Below, in pieces: positions 24,905 to 33,060 of a stretch of DNA of 64,000 nucleotides. Source of the DNA: Endozoicomonas euniceicola (GTDB lineage Bacteria > Pseudomonadota > Gammaproteobacteria > Pseudomonadales > Endozoicomonadaceae); NCBI RefSeq assembly GCF_025562755.1, contig NZ_CP103300.1, forward strand, positions 6,078,501 to 6,142,500. The letters are read 5' to 3'. Position numbers and translations under genes: made by a program. Under the pieces are notes generated by a model. It was not told the DNA's origin. It ran no database searches and saw only the letters and a program-made list of their open reading frames with translations. The first letter of the stretch is position 1, and each line of letters opens with the position of its first letter.

Positions 24905-26098
24905 TCAAGGTTTCCATTCCAAAATCAGGAAAGTGACATCATCTTCAAAGGATTCGCCATGATTCCAGTTCCTGACCTGCTGCTCAATCCGATCAACCGT
25001 TTGTTCCAGACTATCAGAAAAACTATCCTTCAGACACGCCAACAGGCGATCCTGCCCAAACTGTTCGCCACTGTCATTTTCACACTCCGTTATGCCATCG
25101 GAATAAAGGAACAGACGGTCACCGGGATGCAACTGAATACTGGTGGATTCATAATCCATATCCGGCATCATGCCAATTGGCACCCCGCCGCCCGCGACCG
25201 CTTCAACTCTGGATTGTGAAGCCTGCAACCATAATGGCGGCGGATGCCCGGCCTGTGCTATCTGTACCTGCCCCGTACGGCTGTTAAGCAGTCCATAGGC
25301 AATGGTGAAATAGAGCATTGATTCCGGGGAAGCCTGAAAACGCTGGTTCAAACTGCTCAAAACCCGCTCTACCGGACGCACCTGATAGAACGGCGACTTA
25401 TCCATAAAGTCCTTAACAATGGCACCCCGGTCTGAGGTCTCAGACATAATATTGTTCAGGGTAAAGCTGAACAGCGCAGAGGGTATGCCATGCCCAGCCA
25501 CATCAAGCTGATAAAAACTGACATGCTCACCATCCAGCGCCTGATAACCAAACATATCCCCGCCCAGAATACGACTGGGCTGAAAGAACCAGTCAAAGCT
25601 GACGTGCTGAATAGTGGCGGGCTGACAAAGAAGCCCCGCCTGAGTAGCGGCAGCCGACTCAAGGTCTTTTTCAATGATTTCAATAGCCCTGGAAATCTGG
25701 CGGTTCCGCTCTTCCAGAGTACTTTCCAGCTGAATAATCCGTATACCGGCATTAAGACGGGCATCCAGCTCTTCGAAATTAACAGGCTTGGTGAGAAAAT
25801 CATCCGCCCCACAGTTCATGCCTTCGACAACCGCTTCCCGCTCCGTTTTGCCCGTTAGCAGAATAAAGTAGGTGTAATGTTCAATCTCACTGCTGCGAAT
25901 CGCTTTCAACAGGTCAATGCCATCCATTTCCGGCATCATCCAGTCACTGATCACAATCCTGACGGTTTTATCCTGCTGCAATATCGCCAGAGCTTCTTTA
26001 CCATCAGCCGCTTCGAGTACCTGGTGACCTTTCTTGCGCAAAACCACCGACAGCATCAAACGCTGGTCTTTGGCATCTTCGACAATAAGAATATTCAT
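24905..26098 (-). CDS. Response regulator fused to SpoIIE/PP2C phosphatase
   Basis: 397 residues. Receiver domain 1-120 with acidic pocket VEDAKD, phosphoacceptor Asp52 in ISDWMMPEMDG and Lys in FLTKPVN; a short coiled coil at about 120-155 (LEERNRQISRAIEIIEKDLE); then the PP2C/RsbU-type phosphatase with GGDMFGYQAL, FYQLDVAGHGIPSAL and LFLYSDGITE metal-ligand Asp residues. It would dephosphorylate the STAS protein when activated by a histidine kinase, which is not in this window. Confidence 0.94.
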   Translation of the reverse strand: MNILIVEDAKDQRLMLSVVLRKKGHQVLEAADGKEALAILQQDKTVRIVISDWMMPEMDGIDLLKAIRSSEIEHYTYFILLTGKTEREAVVEGMNCGADDFLTKPVNFEELDARLNAGIRIIQLESTLEERNRQISRAIEIIEKDLESAAATQAGLLCQPATIQHVSFDWFFQPSRILGGDMFGYQALDGEHVSFYQLDVAGHGIPSALFSFTLNNIMSETSDRGAIVKDFMDKSPFYQVRPVERVLSSLNQRFQASPESMLYFTIAYGLLNSRTGQVQIAQAGHPPPLWLQASQSRVEAVAGGGVPIGMMPDMDYESTSIQLHPGDRLFLYSDGITECENDSGEQFGQDRLLACLKDSFSDSLEQTVDRIEQQVRNWNHGESFEDDVTFLILEWKP

Positions 26099-26183
26099 GC
26101 CTGAGCTATCGGCATGAACGGTTGGGACTGAAATCCCGAGATGAAACAGGCCGATACCGGGAAAGTATCAGCCTGATAAGCTG

Positions 26184-27203
26184 TCAGCCAAAACGCTGAT
26201 GTAGATAATCAATGCGATCCTTGCAGGAAAGATACCGCTCCGAAGTCGTCAATTCCTCATAGTCCACAACGGCAGAGGCCTTAAGCGTTGAAATATCGAA
26301 CCGAAGGCGATTCAACCGTTCCAACTCGGGCAACACTTCCATCGCACCAATACGACTACTGAGAATAAGCAGGTCACAACCGGCTGTGAGCGCCTTTTCA
26401 GCACGATCCCGGAAGCCTCCGGCAGAGGCTGCCCCTTCCATGGTCAGACAATCACTGATAACAACGCCCGTAAAGCCCAGCTGATCTCTCAGAATGTCCT
26501 GCAACCAGCGACGGGAAAAACCAGCGGGCTGATCGTCGACTTCAGAAAATACAATATGAGCAGGCATCACCGCATCAGCCCCCTGCCCTATGATGTCCCT
26601 GAAAGGCTGCATATCAGTGGCAGCAATCTCATCGAAAGAACGATGATCTTCAGGCAATACCAGGTGAGAATCCCCGGAAACATTGCCATGCCCGGGGAAA
26701 TGCTTTAACACACAGGCCATTCCAGCTTCACGAACCCCTTCAATCCAGGCAGTGGCTAGCTGAACCACCTGTTCAGGCTCTGAACCAAATGCCCGATCCC
26801 CGACAATATCGGTTTTACCCAGGTCAAGATCCAGCACAGGTGCAAGGCTCAGATCAATATCCATAGCCAGCAGTTCCGACGCCATCAGCCAGCCGGTATC
26901 TCTGGCCAGCCCCAAAGCGCCCTGTGGGTCTCTTTGATAGTAACGGGATAGTTGCCCGGCTGCCGGTAACCGCACAAACCCTTCCTTGAACCGCTGCACC
27001 CGACCCCCTTCATGATCCACCATAAGGATCAGGTCGGAGCGCACCTGTCGTATATCCTGAACCAGAGCCTGCAGCTGATCACGACTGGAATAGTTTCTTG
27101 TAAACAACAGTACTCCGGCAATACCGGTATGTGCCAGAAAGTCCCGGTCGGCACTGGTCAGTTCAGTTCCCGGCAGATCAACGATCAAAACACCTTGCTT
27201 CAT
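26184..27203 (-). CDS. nagZ: Beta-N-acetylhexosaminidase NagZ (GH3)
   Basis: 339 residues from ATG 27203 (MKQGVLIVDLPGTELTSADR); a longer start at 27230 has no good ribosome-binding site. GH3 hallmarks: DHEGGRVQRF, the general acid/base loop CVLKHFPGHGNVSGDSH and the nucleophile Asp in GVVISDCLTMEGA. Cytosolic removal of GlcNAc from anhydro-muropeptides in peptidoglycan recycling, which also sets AmpR signalling. It follows the L,D-transpeptidase gene closely. Confidence 0.95.
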   Translation of the reverse strand: MKQGVLIVDLPGTELTSADRDFLAHTGIAGVLLFTRNYSSRDQLQALVQDIRQVRSDLILMVDHEGGRVQRFKEGFVRLPAAGQLSRYYQRDPQGALGLARDTGWLMASELLAMDIDLSLAPVLDLDLGKTDIVGDRAFGSEPEQVVQLATAWIEGVREAGMACVLKHFPGHGNVSGDSHLVLPEDHRSFDEIAATDMQPFRDIIGQGADAVMPAHIVFSEVDDQPAGFSRRWLQDILRDQLGFTGVVISDCLTMEGAASAGGFRDRAEKALTAGCDLLILSSRIGAMEVLPELERLNRLRFDISTLKASAVVDYEELTTSERYLSCKDRIDYLHQRFG

Positions 27204-27242
27204 TGATAGCCCCCCAGTAGAAAGCGCCATAGAAAGTTCACA

Positions 27243-27731
27243 TTAATCCTCAAGAATATCGATGGTCGTACCTGCGGGAATACGGTCATACAGATCGATA
27301 ATGTCCGCCCCATGCATTCTTATACAACCCCTGGAACCAGGCTTACCCATCTCGGCAGTATCTGGTGAACCGTGAATATAGATATAGCGTCGCATGGTAT
27401 CGACATTCCCCAGACGATTAAAACCCGGTTCGAGACCACTTAACCACATAATACGGGACAGTATCCAGTCTTTGCGACCCGGATACTTTGCCTTTAACGC
27501 CTCAGAATACACTTCCCCGGTAAAACGACGACTTTCAAATACCGCATGCTCTGGCAGCCCTCCCCCGATTTTTGCGCGGATAAGATGCCGCCCCAGTGGC
27601 GTTTGCCAGCTACCTTCCTGCTGACCTGTCCCGTTGCTGGCTGTAGACACCGGGTAAACAATCCGCTGACCGTCATCCTGACTCAGTATCAGTTCCTGAC
27701 GGGGAATATGAACCGTAATATGCACAATCAT
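27243..27731 (-). CDS. L,D-transpeptidase (YkuD) family protein
   Basis: 162 residues from ATG 27731 (GTG 27749 possible). The YkuD catalytic motif is intact: IYIHGSPDTAEMG then GSRGCIRMHGADI, with His and Cys. No signal peptide or lipobox is visible, unusual for a periplasmic cross-linking enzyme but typical of the short YkuD/ErfK relative found beside nagZ in Pseudomonas relatives. It cross-links or hydrolyses peptidoglycan stem peptides. Confidence 0.9.
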   Translation of the reverse strand: MIVHITVHIPRQELILSQDDGQRIVYPVSTASNGTGQQEGSWQTPLGRHLIRAKIGGGLPEHAVFESRRFTGEVYSEALKAKYPGRKDWILSRIMWLSGLEPGFNRLGNVDTMRRYIYIHGSPDTAEMGKPGSRGCIRMHGADIIDLYDRIPAGTTIDILED

Positions 27732-27780
27732 TAAGCCTTTTGTTAACACTAACCGGTTATCGGCATAACCGGACTATCAA

Positions 27781-28407
27781 TCAGGTATGCGCTCGCAGAC
27801 CTGCCGCCATAAACGGTACCATGCGACGGAGGATCATCACCATAGAATCCTCGATCGCGTAATCACGTTTGGCAATGGCCTGCAGAGTTTCGACACCGGA
27901 CATGGTAAAAACAGCAGAGCCCAGAATAAAGTAAGTGCGCCAGAACATATCGGCAGGCGGTAATGTCGGGCAGGCGCTTTTCAGTAACAGATAGTATCGG
28001 TGAAAAGCGTTGCCATAAGCTTCAGTCAGATAGTGTTTCAGGTGCCCCTGATTCTGACTGTAAGCAAGCCCCAGCAGCTTCATAAAGGTTGACAGGCCAT
28101 GATCATGCCGTGGCTGAACCTCTATGATCTGGTCAACCAGCAGGTTAAGTACAACTTCCAGCTCAGGTGGCTCATCGTCATCCAGAGCATCCAGACTATC
28201 CTGCAGGTTTGCAGCAAACGGATCCAGATAGCGGGCAAACACGGCCTGAATCAGGGCCTTCTTTGAACCAAAGTGATAATTGACTGCTGCAAGGTTAACT
28301 TCCGCCCGGCTCGTAATCGATCTTAGCGACGTTTCCGCAAAGCCATATTCAGCGAAGAGTGCTTCCGCTGCATCAAGAATTTTTGTAACTGTATCTCCCT
28401 GTCCCAT
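27781..28407 (-). CDS. psrA: TetR-family fatty-acid-responsive regulator PsrA
   Basis: 208 residues. The N-terminal half is very close to Pseudomonas PsrA as I recall it: ILDAAEALFAEYGFAETSLR, VNLAAVNYHFGSKKALIQAV, then a long ligand-binding half with STFMKLLGLAYSQNQGHL. PsrA binds long-chain fatty acids, represses itself and beta-oxidation genes, and activates rpoS in Pseudomonas. Gene order nagZ-psrA-lexA is also conserved. A matching operator lies 20 bases upstream. Confidence 0.92.
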   Translation of the reverse strand: MGQGDTVTKILDAAEALFAEYGFAETSLRSITSRAEVNLAAVNYHFGSKKALIQAVFARYLDPFAANLQDSLDALDDDEPPELEVVLNLLVDQIIEVQPRHDHGLSTFMKLLGLAYSQNQGHLKHYLTEAYGNAFHRYYLLLKSACPTLPPADMFWRTYFILGSAVFTMSGVETLQAIAKRDYAIEDSMVMILRRMVPFMAAGLRAHT

Positions 28408-28426
28408 GCCTGTACTCTCCGAGTTT

Positions 28427-28440
28427 CAAACAGCTGTTTA
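28427..28440. promoter_or_regulatory. PsrA operator (autoregulation)
   Basis: CAAAC-AGCT-GTTTA fits the PsrA motif (C/G)AAAC-N2-4-GTTT(G/C) with one end mismatch, 20 bases before the psrA ATG. Confidence 0.6.
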
Positions 28441-28649
28441 ATACTTTCGTTTCAAACGTTGAAGCTGTCAAGAAGACACAGTCAGAAACACTGTCAGGCG
28501 AAGAGCTTTGCCTTGCGCAAGCCTGCCAGCCTCAGATTTTACAATCCACTGATGTTTATGAAATAACAGCCATTTATTAAAGAAAGTAGAAAGTTCCTGA
28601 TAGTGGACTATCCTTTTGGCTTTAAAAAGCATAATAGCGTTGAGTCAGT

Positions 28650-29789
28650 GTGAAATTCTTGATTAATAGAGCAATTAGTGTCCTGTGCAGAAAAACACTG
28701 ATAGCCATTTTCTCTCTGATGCTGACTACCTTGTGCATGGCATCTAAATGTCTCCAATGTGGGAATGAATTACCTTCTTTCAGAGCTCATAACAACCCTG
28801 CCGATAATCAATTACTCTGCCCTGACTGCTACAATCCTCTATCCAGACAGGAGCAGACAAGGTCAGGTCAGAGCTGTGCATGCAGAGGCGCTTGCAACTG
28901 TGCAACTACCCGGGCACCATCAGCCAGTCCATGGAGCAGTCTGCCATATTTTGCAATCGGGACTCTGGGTGTTGCCGAGTTATTAGGAGGCCTGGGTTTC
29001 GATTTTTCCCTTCTGCATTTCCTACCAGTATGTTTCGTCTCATGGCTTGCTTATACAGGCTTTCAAGAATTTTATAATGGTAGAAGTACGCCCATGGAAA
29101 GCAGAAATCAGGCGAGAGAAAACATGCGAAGGATCGACAAAGAGTTTGATCGGCGGCCCAATGAAGAGTTCAATGTTTTGTCTGACACCAGTCAGGCAAT
29201 ATTTAATAAATTAACGACCTTATCCACAACCGGAATATTCGATTTTACTCAATTCTTGCATCTTTTACATTTCACCTGGTTACATTTCCATTTACGCAAT
29301 TCTGAATCAAATCGTGATAACTCACTAACAAGCACCCTGGAAACAGTCAACCAGCTAACCAAACTGCTGTCTGACAACCCGCAAATTTGTGAAGACCAAT
29401 CCTTTGAAGAATGCATGTCTAATCAGTTGCTGTCTCAGCTGGAACCTCCTGTAAACCTGATACGAACTAATAATATTTCTACAAAATTATTTTATCCTCC
29501 TGATTTTTATTTTGGTTCCGCCAGGGTTGCAAAAGGTAACTCTCTTGAGGAGATCCTTCCAGTAGCTAATAAGATAAAATCTCATTTTATTATTCAGGTA
29601 GGAAGTGTCGGCAATGCAATGTTCAGCTTACAAAGCTACGAAAATAATACTTTTGACATGTTTGAAACCAGCAGTGGCATATACAGAAACATAACAGTAA
29701 GTGATGTCTTAAACCGAATTTACAAACTCTGTAAAGCTCTCGGAATTTATGAAGTCTCTGTATGGATTTACACCCCCTCTCCTGTCTGA
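28650..29789 (+). CDS. Secreted or membrane cysteine-rich protein of unknown function
   Basis: 379 residues from GTG 28650. Signal-like hydrophobic N-terminus (residues 13-31). Then CLQCGNE and LLCPDCYN, a CxxC pair spaced like a zinc ribbon, and a second cluster SCACRGACNC. Two hydrophobic segments follow at about 95-135. The C-terminal domain (IIQVGSVGNAMFSLQSYENN, VSDVLNRIYKLCKALGIYEV) is probably alpha/beta. No family recognised. AT-rich and inserted between psrA and lexA, which are neighbours in Pseudomonas, so lineage-specific. Confidence 0.6.
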   Translation: MKFLINRAISVLCRKTLIAIFSLMLTTLCMASKCLQCGNELPSFRAHNNPADNQLLCPDCYNPLSRQEQTRSGQSCACRGACNCATTRAPSASPWSSLPYFAIGTLGVAELLGGLGFDFSLLHFLPVCFVSWLAYTGFQEFYNGRSTPMESRNQARENMRRIDKEFDRRPNEEFNVLSDTSQAIFNKLTTLSTTGIFDFTQFLHLLHFTWLHFHLRNSESNRDNSLTSTLETVNQLTKLLSDNPQICEDQSFEECMSNQLLSQLEPPVNLIRTNNISTKLFYPPDFYFGSARVAKGNSLEEILPVANKIKSHFIIQVGSVGNAMFSLQSYENNTFDMFETSSGIYRNITVSDVLNRIYKLCKALGIYEVSVWIYTPSPV

Positions 29790-29923
29790 AATAGCTCCAA
29801 AAAATCAGACAGACTGTTTGACAGCAAGTCTGTAACAAATCCCGGAACCATCAGGATGAGTCGATAACCTTTACCGACAAACCGATCAGCTTTGCGTGGA
29901 TAGAGCTTGAAACAGCAAGATTA

Positions 29924-29939
29924 CTGTATATAATTACAG
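29924..29939. promoter_or_regulatory. LexA box 1
   Basis: CTGTATATAATTACAG: perfect CTGT-N8-ACAG with an AT-rich centre, 30 bases before the lexA ATG. Confidence 0.92.
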
Positions 29940-29942
29940 TCA

Positions 29943-29958
29943 CTGTATAAAAAAACAG
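29943..29958. promoter_or_regulatory. LexA box 2
   Basis: CTGTATAAAAAAACAG: a second perfect CTGT-N8-ACAG, 19 bases centre-to-centre from box 1, the double arrangement known from E. coli lexA. Confidence 0.9.
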
Positions 29959-29968
29959 ATTAACCATC

Positions 29969-30568
29969 ATGATCAAGCTCACCAAACGACAGTCTGAAAT
30001 ACTGGAACTCATCAAATCCCATATCGAAAGTACTGGTTTTCCGCCTACACGGGCTGAGATTGCCAAAACATTCGGCTTTCGCTCCCCTAATGCTGCTGAA
30101 GAACACCTGCGAGCCCTGGCCCGCAAAGGCGCTATCGAGATGACCCCCGGAGCATCCCGGGGTATTCGTATTCCTGATGCGGTCAATACCGACGGTCTTC
30201 CGGTGGTTGGTCAGGTGGCTGCTGGCAGTCCAATTCTGGCGCAGGAACATATTGAAAACCACCTGCAACTCAAAGGCGACTTTTTTACTCCCAGAGCTGA
30301 CTTTCTGCTGCGTGTAAAAGGCATGAGTATGAAAGATATCGGCATTCTGGATGGTGACCTGCTTGCGGTTCACAAGACCACTGACGTGCGCAATGGTCAG
30401 GTAGTTGTGGCACGTATTGACGACGAAGTCACAGTGAAACGCTTTGAGAAAAAGAACAACACCGTACTGCTGCATCCGGAAAATGAAGAGTTTGAAACCA
30501 TTGTCGTCGACTTGACCCGGGACCTGTTTGCCATTGAAGGCTTGAGTGTCGGCGTAATAAGGCACTAA
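29969..30568 (+). CDS. lexA: SOS repressor LexA
   Basis: 199 residues. Winged-helix N-terminus KLTKRQSEILELIKSHIEST with GFPPTRAEIA; cleavage site Ala-Gly in VGQVAAGSPILAQ; catalytic Ser in VKGMSMKDIGI and Lys in VVVARIDDEVTVKRF. Represses SOS genes until RecA-stimulated self-cleavage. Two LexA boxes upstream show autoregulation, and sulA follows in the same operon. Confidence 0.97.
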   Translation: MIKLTKRQSEILELIKSHIESTGFPPTRAEIAKTFGFRSPNAAEEHLRALARKGAIEMTPGASRGIRIPDAVNTDGLPVVGQVAAGSPILAQEHIENHLQLKGDFFTPRADFLLRVKGMSMKDIGILDGDLLAVHKTTDVRNGQVVVARIDDEVTVKRFEKKNNTVLLHPENEEFETIVVDLTRDLFAIEGLSVGVIRH

Positions 30569-30594
30569 TAAGATTTGTGCTGAGGAGGAAGGTT

Positions 30595-31008
30595 ATGCGA
30601 ACGCACACAGTGACTACTAATAATACAAAAACACAACCAAGGGTGAATGAGTTGATTCTATCCGGCCCGGCATGGCAGTCAGGGTTGTTTCTATCTCCGG
30701 TGCTGTCCAAACTGGCCAATGAAGAAGAACAACGCTGGCTGACCCTGATTCTGTCTGACAAGAACCCTACCCAAACCATTAAGTGGCTAAAGTCCGAAGG
30801 CATTAGCAGCTGCAATGTCAGAGTGCTCAACCGTGCCAGCCGCAAGCAGCCACTGGATCTCACTTACCAGGCGCTAGCCTGTGGCACCAGTCATACGGTC
30901 ATCAGCTGGATAAACCAGATGGATCAGGAAGACCTTTCCAAACTTGAAGATGCTGCCCGAAGTGGCCAGTGCAACTGTCTGACCATCAGAAGCAGGGGTG
31001 CGGCCTGA
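30595..31008 (+). CDS. sulA: SOS cell-division inhibitor SulA
   Basis: 137 residues from ATG 30595, preceded by GAGGAGGA. The SulA core is visible: ELILSGPAWQSGLFLSPVLS, EEEQRWLTLILSDKNP and ALACGTSHTVISWI. It binds FtsZ to block division during SOS. The lexA-sulA operon is the Pseudomonas arrangement, and the gene has no separate LexA box. Confidence 0.88.
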   Translation: MRTHTVTTNNTKTQPRVNELILSGPAWQSGLFLSPVLSKLANEEEQRWLTLILSDKNPTQTIKWLKSEGISSCNVRVLNRASRKQPLDLTYQALACGTSHTVISWINQMDQEDLSKLEDAARSGQCNCLTIRSRGAA

Positions 31009-31160
31009 AAGCCGCACCATAGAATTTAAAGTCAGCACTAGCGAAGAAGTATCTGCCAGAAAGTTCTGTTAATCTGGGCTAAAATTATATCGATTTTTGA
31101 AGATTACTTTATGGATTTAGGGAAGCAGAAGACAAGAGTTTTCCAGCTTCCACCTACTGT

Positions 31161-31192
31161 CGTAGATTGGGGCGAACGAAGTGAATCCCAAC
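31161..31192. repeat. Intergenic hairpin repeat
   Basis: TTGGGG..GAACGAAGTGAA..CCCAAC is a palindrome of a kind I recall as dispersed in many bacterial genomes (GTAGGTTGGGGTGAAC type). It sits in the 362-base gap between sulA and the cyclase gene. The rest of the gap shows no gene; AT-rich patches at 31075-31110 could hold a promoter. Confidence 0.45.
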
Positions 31193-31370
31193 ATGGGAAG
31201 CCAATAGTGGGTACCGTTTTGGTTGTTACCGTGGGGGAGTACTAGCGCTTCACTCAACCTGATCTACATGGCATATTTTTTGTGCTGCTCCCCTTATTCC
31301 TGCCCTGGTTTCTGCTGTCCGCATTTATGGTAAAGCGGTTCCAGTTTTTTCTCAGCCCATACGAACATCC

Positions 31371-32495
31371 ATGATTAAAAATACAGCTTTGGCCTGCGAA
31401 TTATCCGGAATGCCCCTCCTGCATGCAGCCTATTTTCAACAAGTCGCAGACCAGACTGATTGCATCATCTCGTGCCGCTCCGTGGGAAAATATGCCACCG
31501 GGCTGATTCTGGAAGGCTACGCCTGTAAAGGTTTTCGCGTAAAGGCTAAAACGTGTAGCTGGGGTCCTATGGCTGGGTTTGTGTCGGCTGATCCCCGCTT
31601 CAGTAAACGGGATTACAACCGATCCGCAATCGCAGAACAAAGGATGTTTATCCGGAAAGCGATGAAAGAAGGAGCAAACCTGATTCCAATTTATATTAGT
31701 GATAGCCGGAAGCGGGATATACTAACTCGTTTAAGGTGCATGTATGAGATTGAGCAACGCTCTGCAACAGAAATCGTTTATGCTGCCAGCGCTATTGGCG
31801 GGCCGCTTTTTAAATTTGTTTTATCCCAGGATAATGAATGTCCAGTGGCTTCAGAAGGCAGAACATGGCGGGTGTGCTACCACAAAGAGGTCAAACCAGA
31901 AGGACCGAGGGGTGTGCAGGCACTAATTCAACACTACGAAAATAGACCCGACCCGGTATTAGGGTTAACCAACCCTGGCAGAAGTGCGTCGAATTATAAA
32001 GAAGCCCTTACGGGGGATTATGACTTATGGGGAGTTTATGCCAAAGTTTCAGATTATAATGCCGCCGGAGACGATCAGCGTATAGTTCAGGGGTCTAATT
32101 ATCAGGTCCTCGCCAGCACGAAATATCGAATTCAGGAAAGCAAACAATGGGGTAATTATACGCCTCGGGTACTTCGTATAAAGGAATTACTGAACCAGGC
32201 TCACAGGGCGAAAAACTCTGTAGCTGCAGATATAACTCTACACTCTGATGAACTGGGGCGCCCATACGTCGATGAGGTAGAGCTGGGGTTTATCTCTTTT
32301 TTCCCCCATCAAAGTGGTGGTGCCCAGTTCATCAGTAATCTGGGACAGTTTCAGGTATTTATAAGTCAGGTGCGTGCAAAAAACTATCAGGATGTTTACA
32401 ACCCCAACTGGCAATACTTTCATGCATTTAATCAGATTCTTGACCAGTTAGACAAAAATCGGAATCTATATGGTCAGAGCGCCCTTTATGTATAA
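31371..32495 (+). CDS. ExoY/CyaA/edema-factor-type nucleotidyl cyclase toxin
   Basis: 374 residues (Pseudomonas ExoY is 378), collinear with ExoY throughout. GLILEGYACKGFRVKAKTCS with Lys53 and Lys60 (seven apart, like ExoY Lys81/Lys88), then WGPMAGFVSADPRFSKRD; LTGDYDLWGVY with metal-binding Asp216 and Asp218; NYTPRVLRIKELLN; LHSDELGRPY with His291; and a final YNPNW. Family enzymes make cAMP, cGMP or cUMP in host cells after activation by a host factor (F-actin for ExoY, calmodulin for CyaA). No signal peptide, so a type III or similar export route is inferred; no chaperone or secretion genes are adjacent. The Asn expected six residues after His291 is Arg297. No clear ribosome-binding site at ATG 31371. 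Confidence 0.85.
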   Translation: MIKNTALACELSGMPLLHAAYFQQVADQTDCIISCRSVGKYATGLILEGYACKGFRVKAKTCSWGPMAGFVSADPRFSKRDYNRSAIAEQRMFIRKAMKEGANLIPIYISDSRKRDILTRLRCMYEIEQRSATEIVYAASAIGGPLFKFVLSQDNECPVASEGRTWRVCYHKEVKPEGPRGVQALIQHYENRPDPVLGLTNPGRSASNYKEALTGDYDLWGVYAKVSDYNAAGDDQRIVQGSNYQVLASTKYRIQESKQWGNYTPRVLRIKELLNQAHRAKNSVAADITLHSDELGRPYVDEVELGFISFFPHQSGGAQFISNLGQFQVFISQVRAKNYQDVYNPNWQYFHAFNQILDQLDKNRNLYGQSALYV

Positions 32496-32516
32496 AAGTA
32501 ATATTAATCTTGCTTG

Positions 32517-32555
32517 TTGACATCCTCCCCCACCTGGTTCGGTGGGGGTATTACG
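32517..32555. mobile_element. Solo IS200/IS605-type end hairpin
   Basis: TTGACATCCTCCCCCACCTG, GTTCGGTGGGGGTATTACGC: the TTGACATCCTCCCC…GGGGG hairpin typical of IS200/IS605 (TnpB-carrying) element ends. No tnpA or tnpB is present. Being a strong stem 20 bases after the cyclase stop, it may also act as its terminator. Confidence 0.5.
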
Positions 32556-32598
32556 CAGGGTTTGGATAAGGCAGAAGAAAAGTCCGGGCTTTAGCCTC

Positions 32599-32904
32599 TC
32601 AAGCGGTCAGTGACAATGCATACTGAAGAACCTTGGAACCATTCATTGTTCCATAGTCCAAAGGACTGATGGTTTCTACCGGAACATTGTAAGCAGAAGC
32701 ACGCCCCTTAAGGTCATTGAGCATATATTTGACCTGTGGCCCCAGCAGAACCACGTCAAACTCTTTAACCATTTCGTCAAACTGACCTGCGCCGTAAGCA
32801 TCAATTTCAACGTCCTGGTCCAGCTCTGCAGCAGCCTCACGCATTTTTTTAACCAACATGCTGGTAGACATACCAGCGGAACAGCACAGCATAATTTTAG
32901 TCAT
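32599..32904 (-). CDS. PTS lactose/cellobiose-type IIB protein, orphan
   Basis: 101 residues. MTKIMLCCSAGMSTSMLVKK has the phosphocysteine in the CxxGMSTS loop, and VVLLGPQVKYMLNDLK and NVPVETISPLDYGTMNG complete the cellobiose/chitobiose IIB fold. It passes phosphate from IIA to sugar at the IIC channel. No IIA, IIC or 6-phospho-glycosidase gene is adjacent, so the partners are elsewhere or the role is regulatory. Confidence 0.9.
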   Translation of the reverse strand: MTKIMLCCSAGMSTSMLVKKMREAAAELDQDVEIDAYGAGQFDEMVKEFDVVLLGPQVKYMLNDLKGRASAYNVPVETISPLDYGTMNGSKVLQYALSLTA

Positions 32905-33060
32905 GATATAAATCTCGTCTTGGTTATTCCTCAGTACGTAAATTCACTATATCGGAGTTGTAAAAAAAATGTAACCGGTTTCACCTCTGCGTATTTTAAA
33001 TACGTTTTTCTCTTTGACTGACATCAATAAACACCAGTAATACTGCCGCTTGTTCGCTTA

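Noticed and set aside
27781..29958. psrA and lexA as one SOS-controlled unit
   Set aside because: The LexA boxes are next to lexA only, psrA is on the opposite strand, and a lineage-specific gene separates them.
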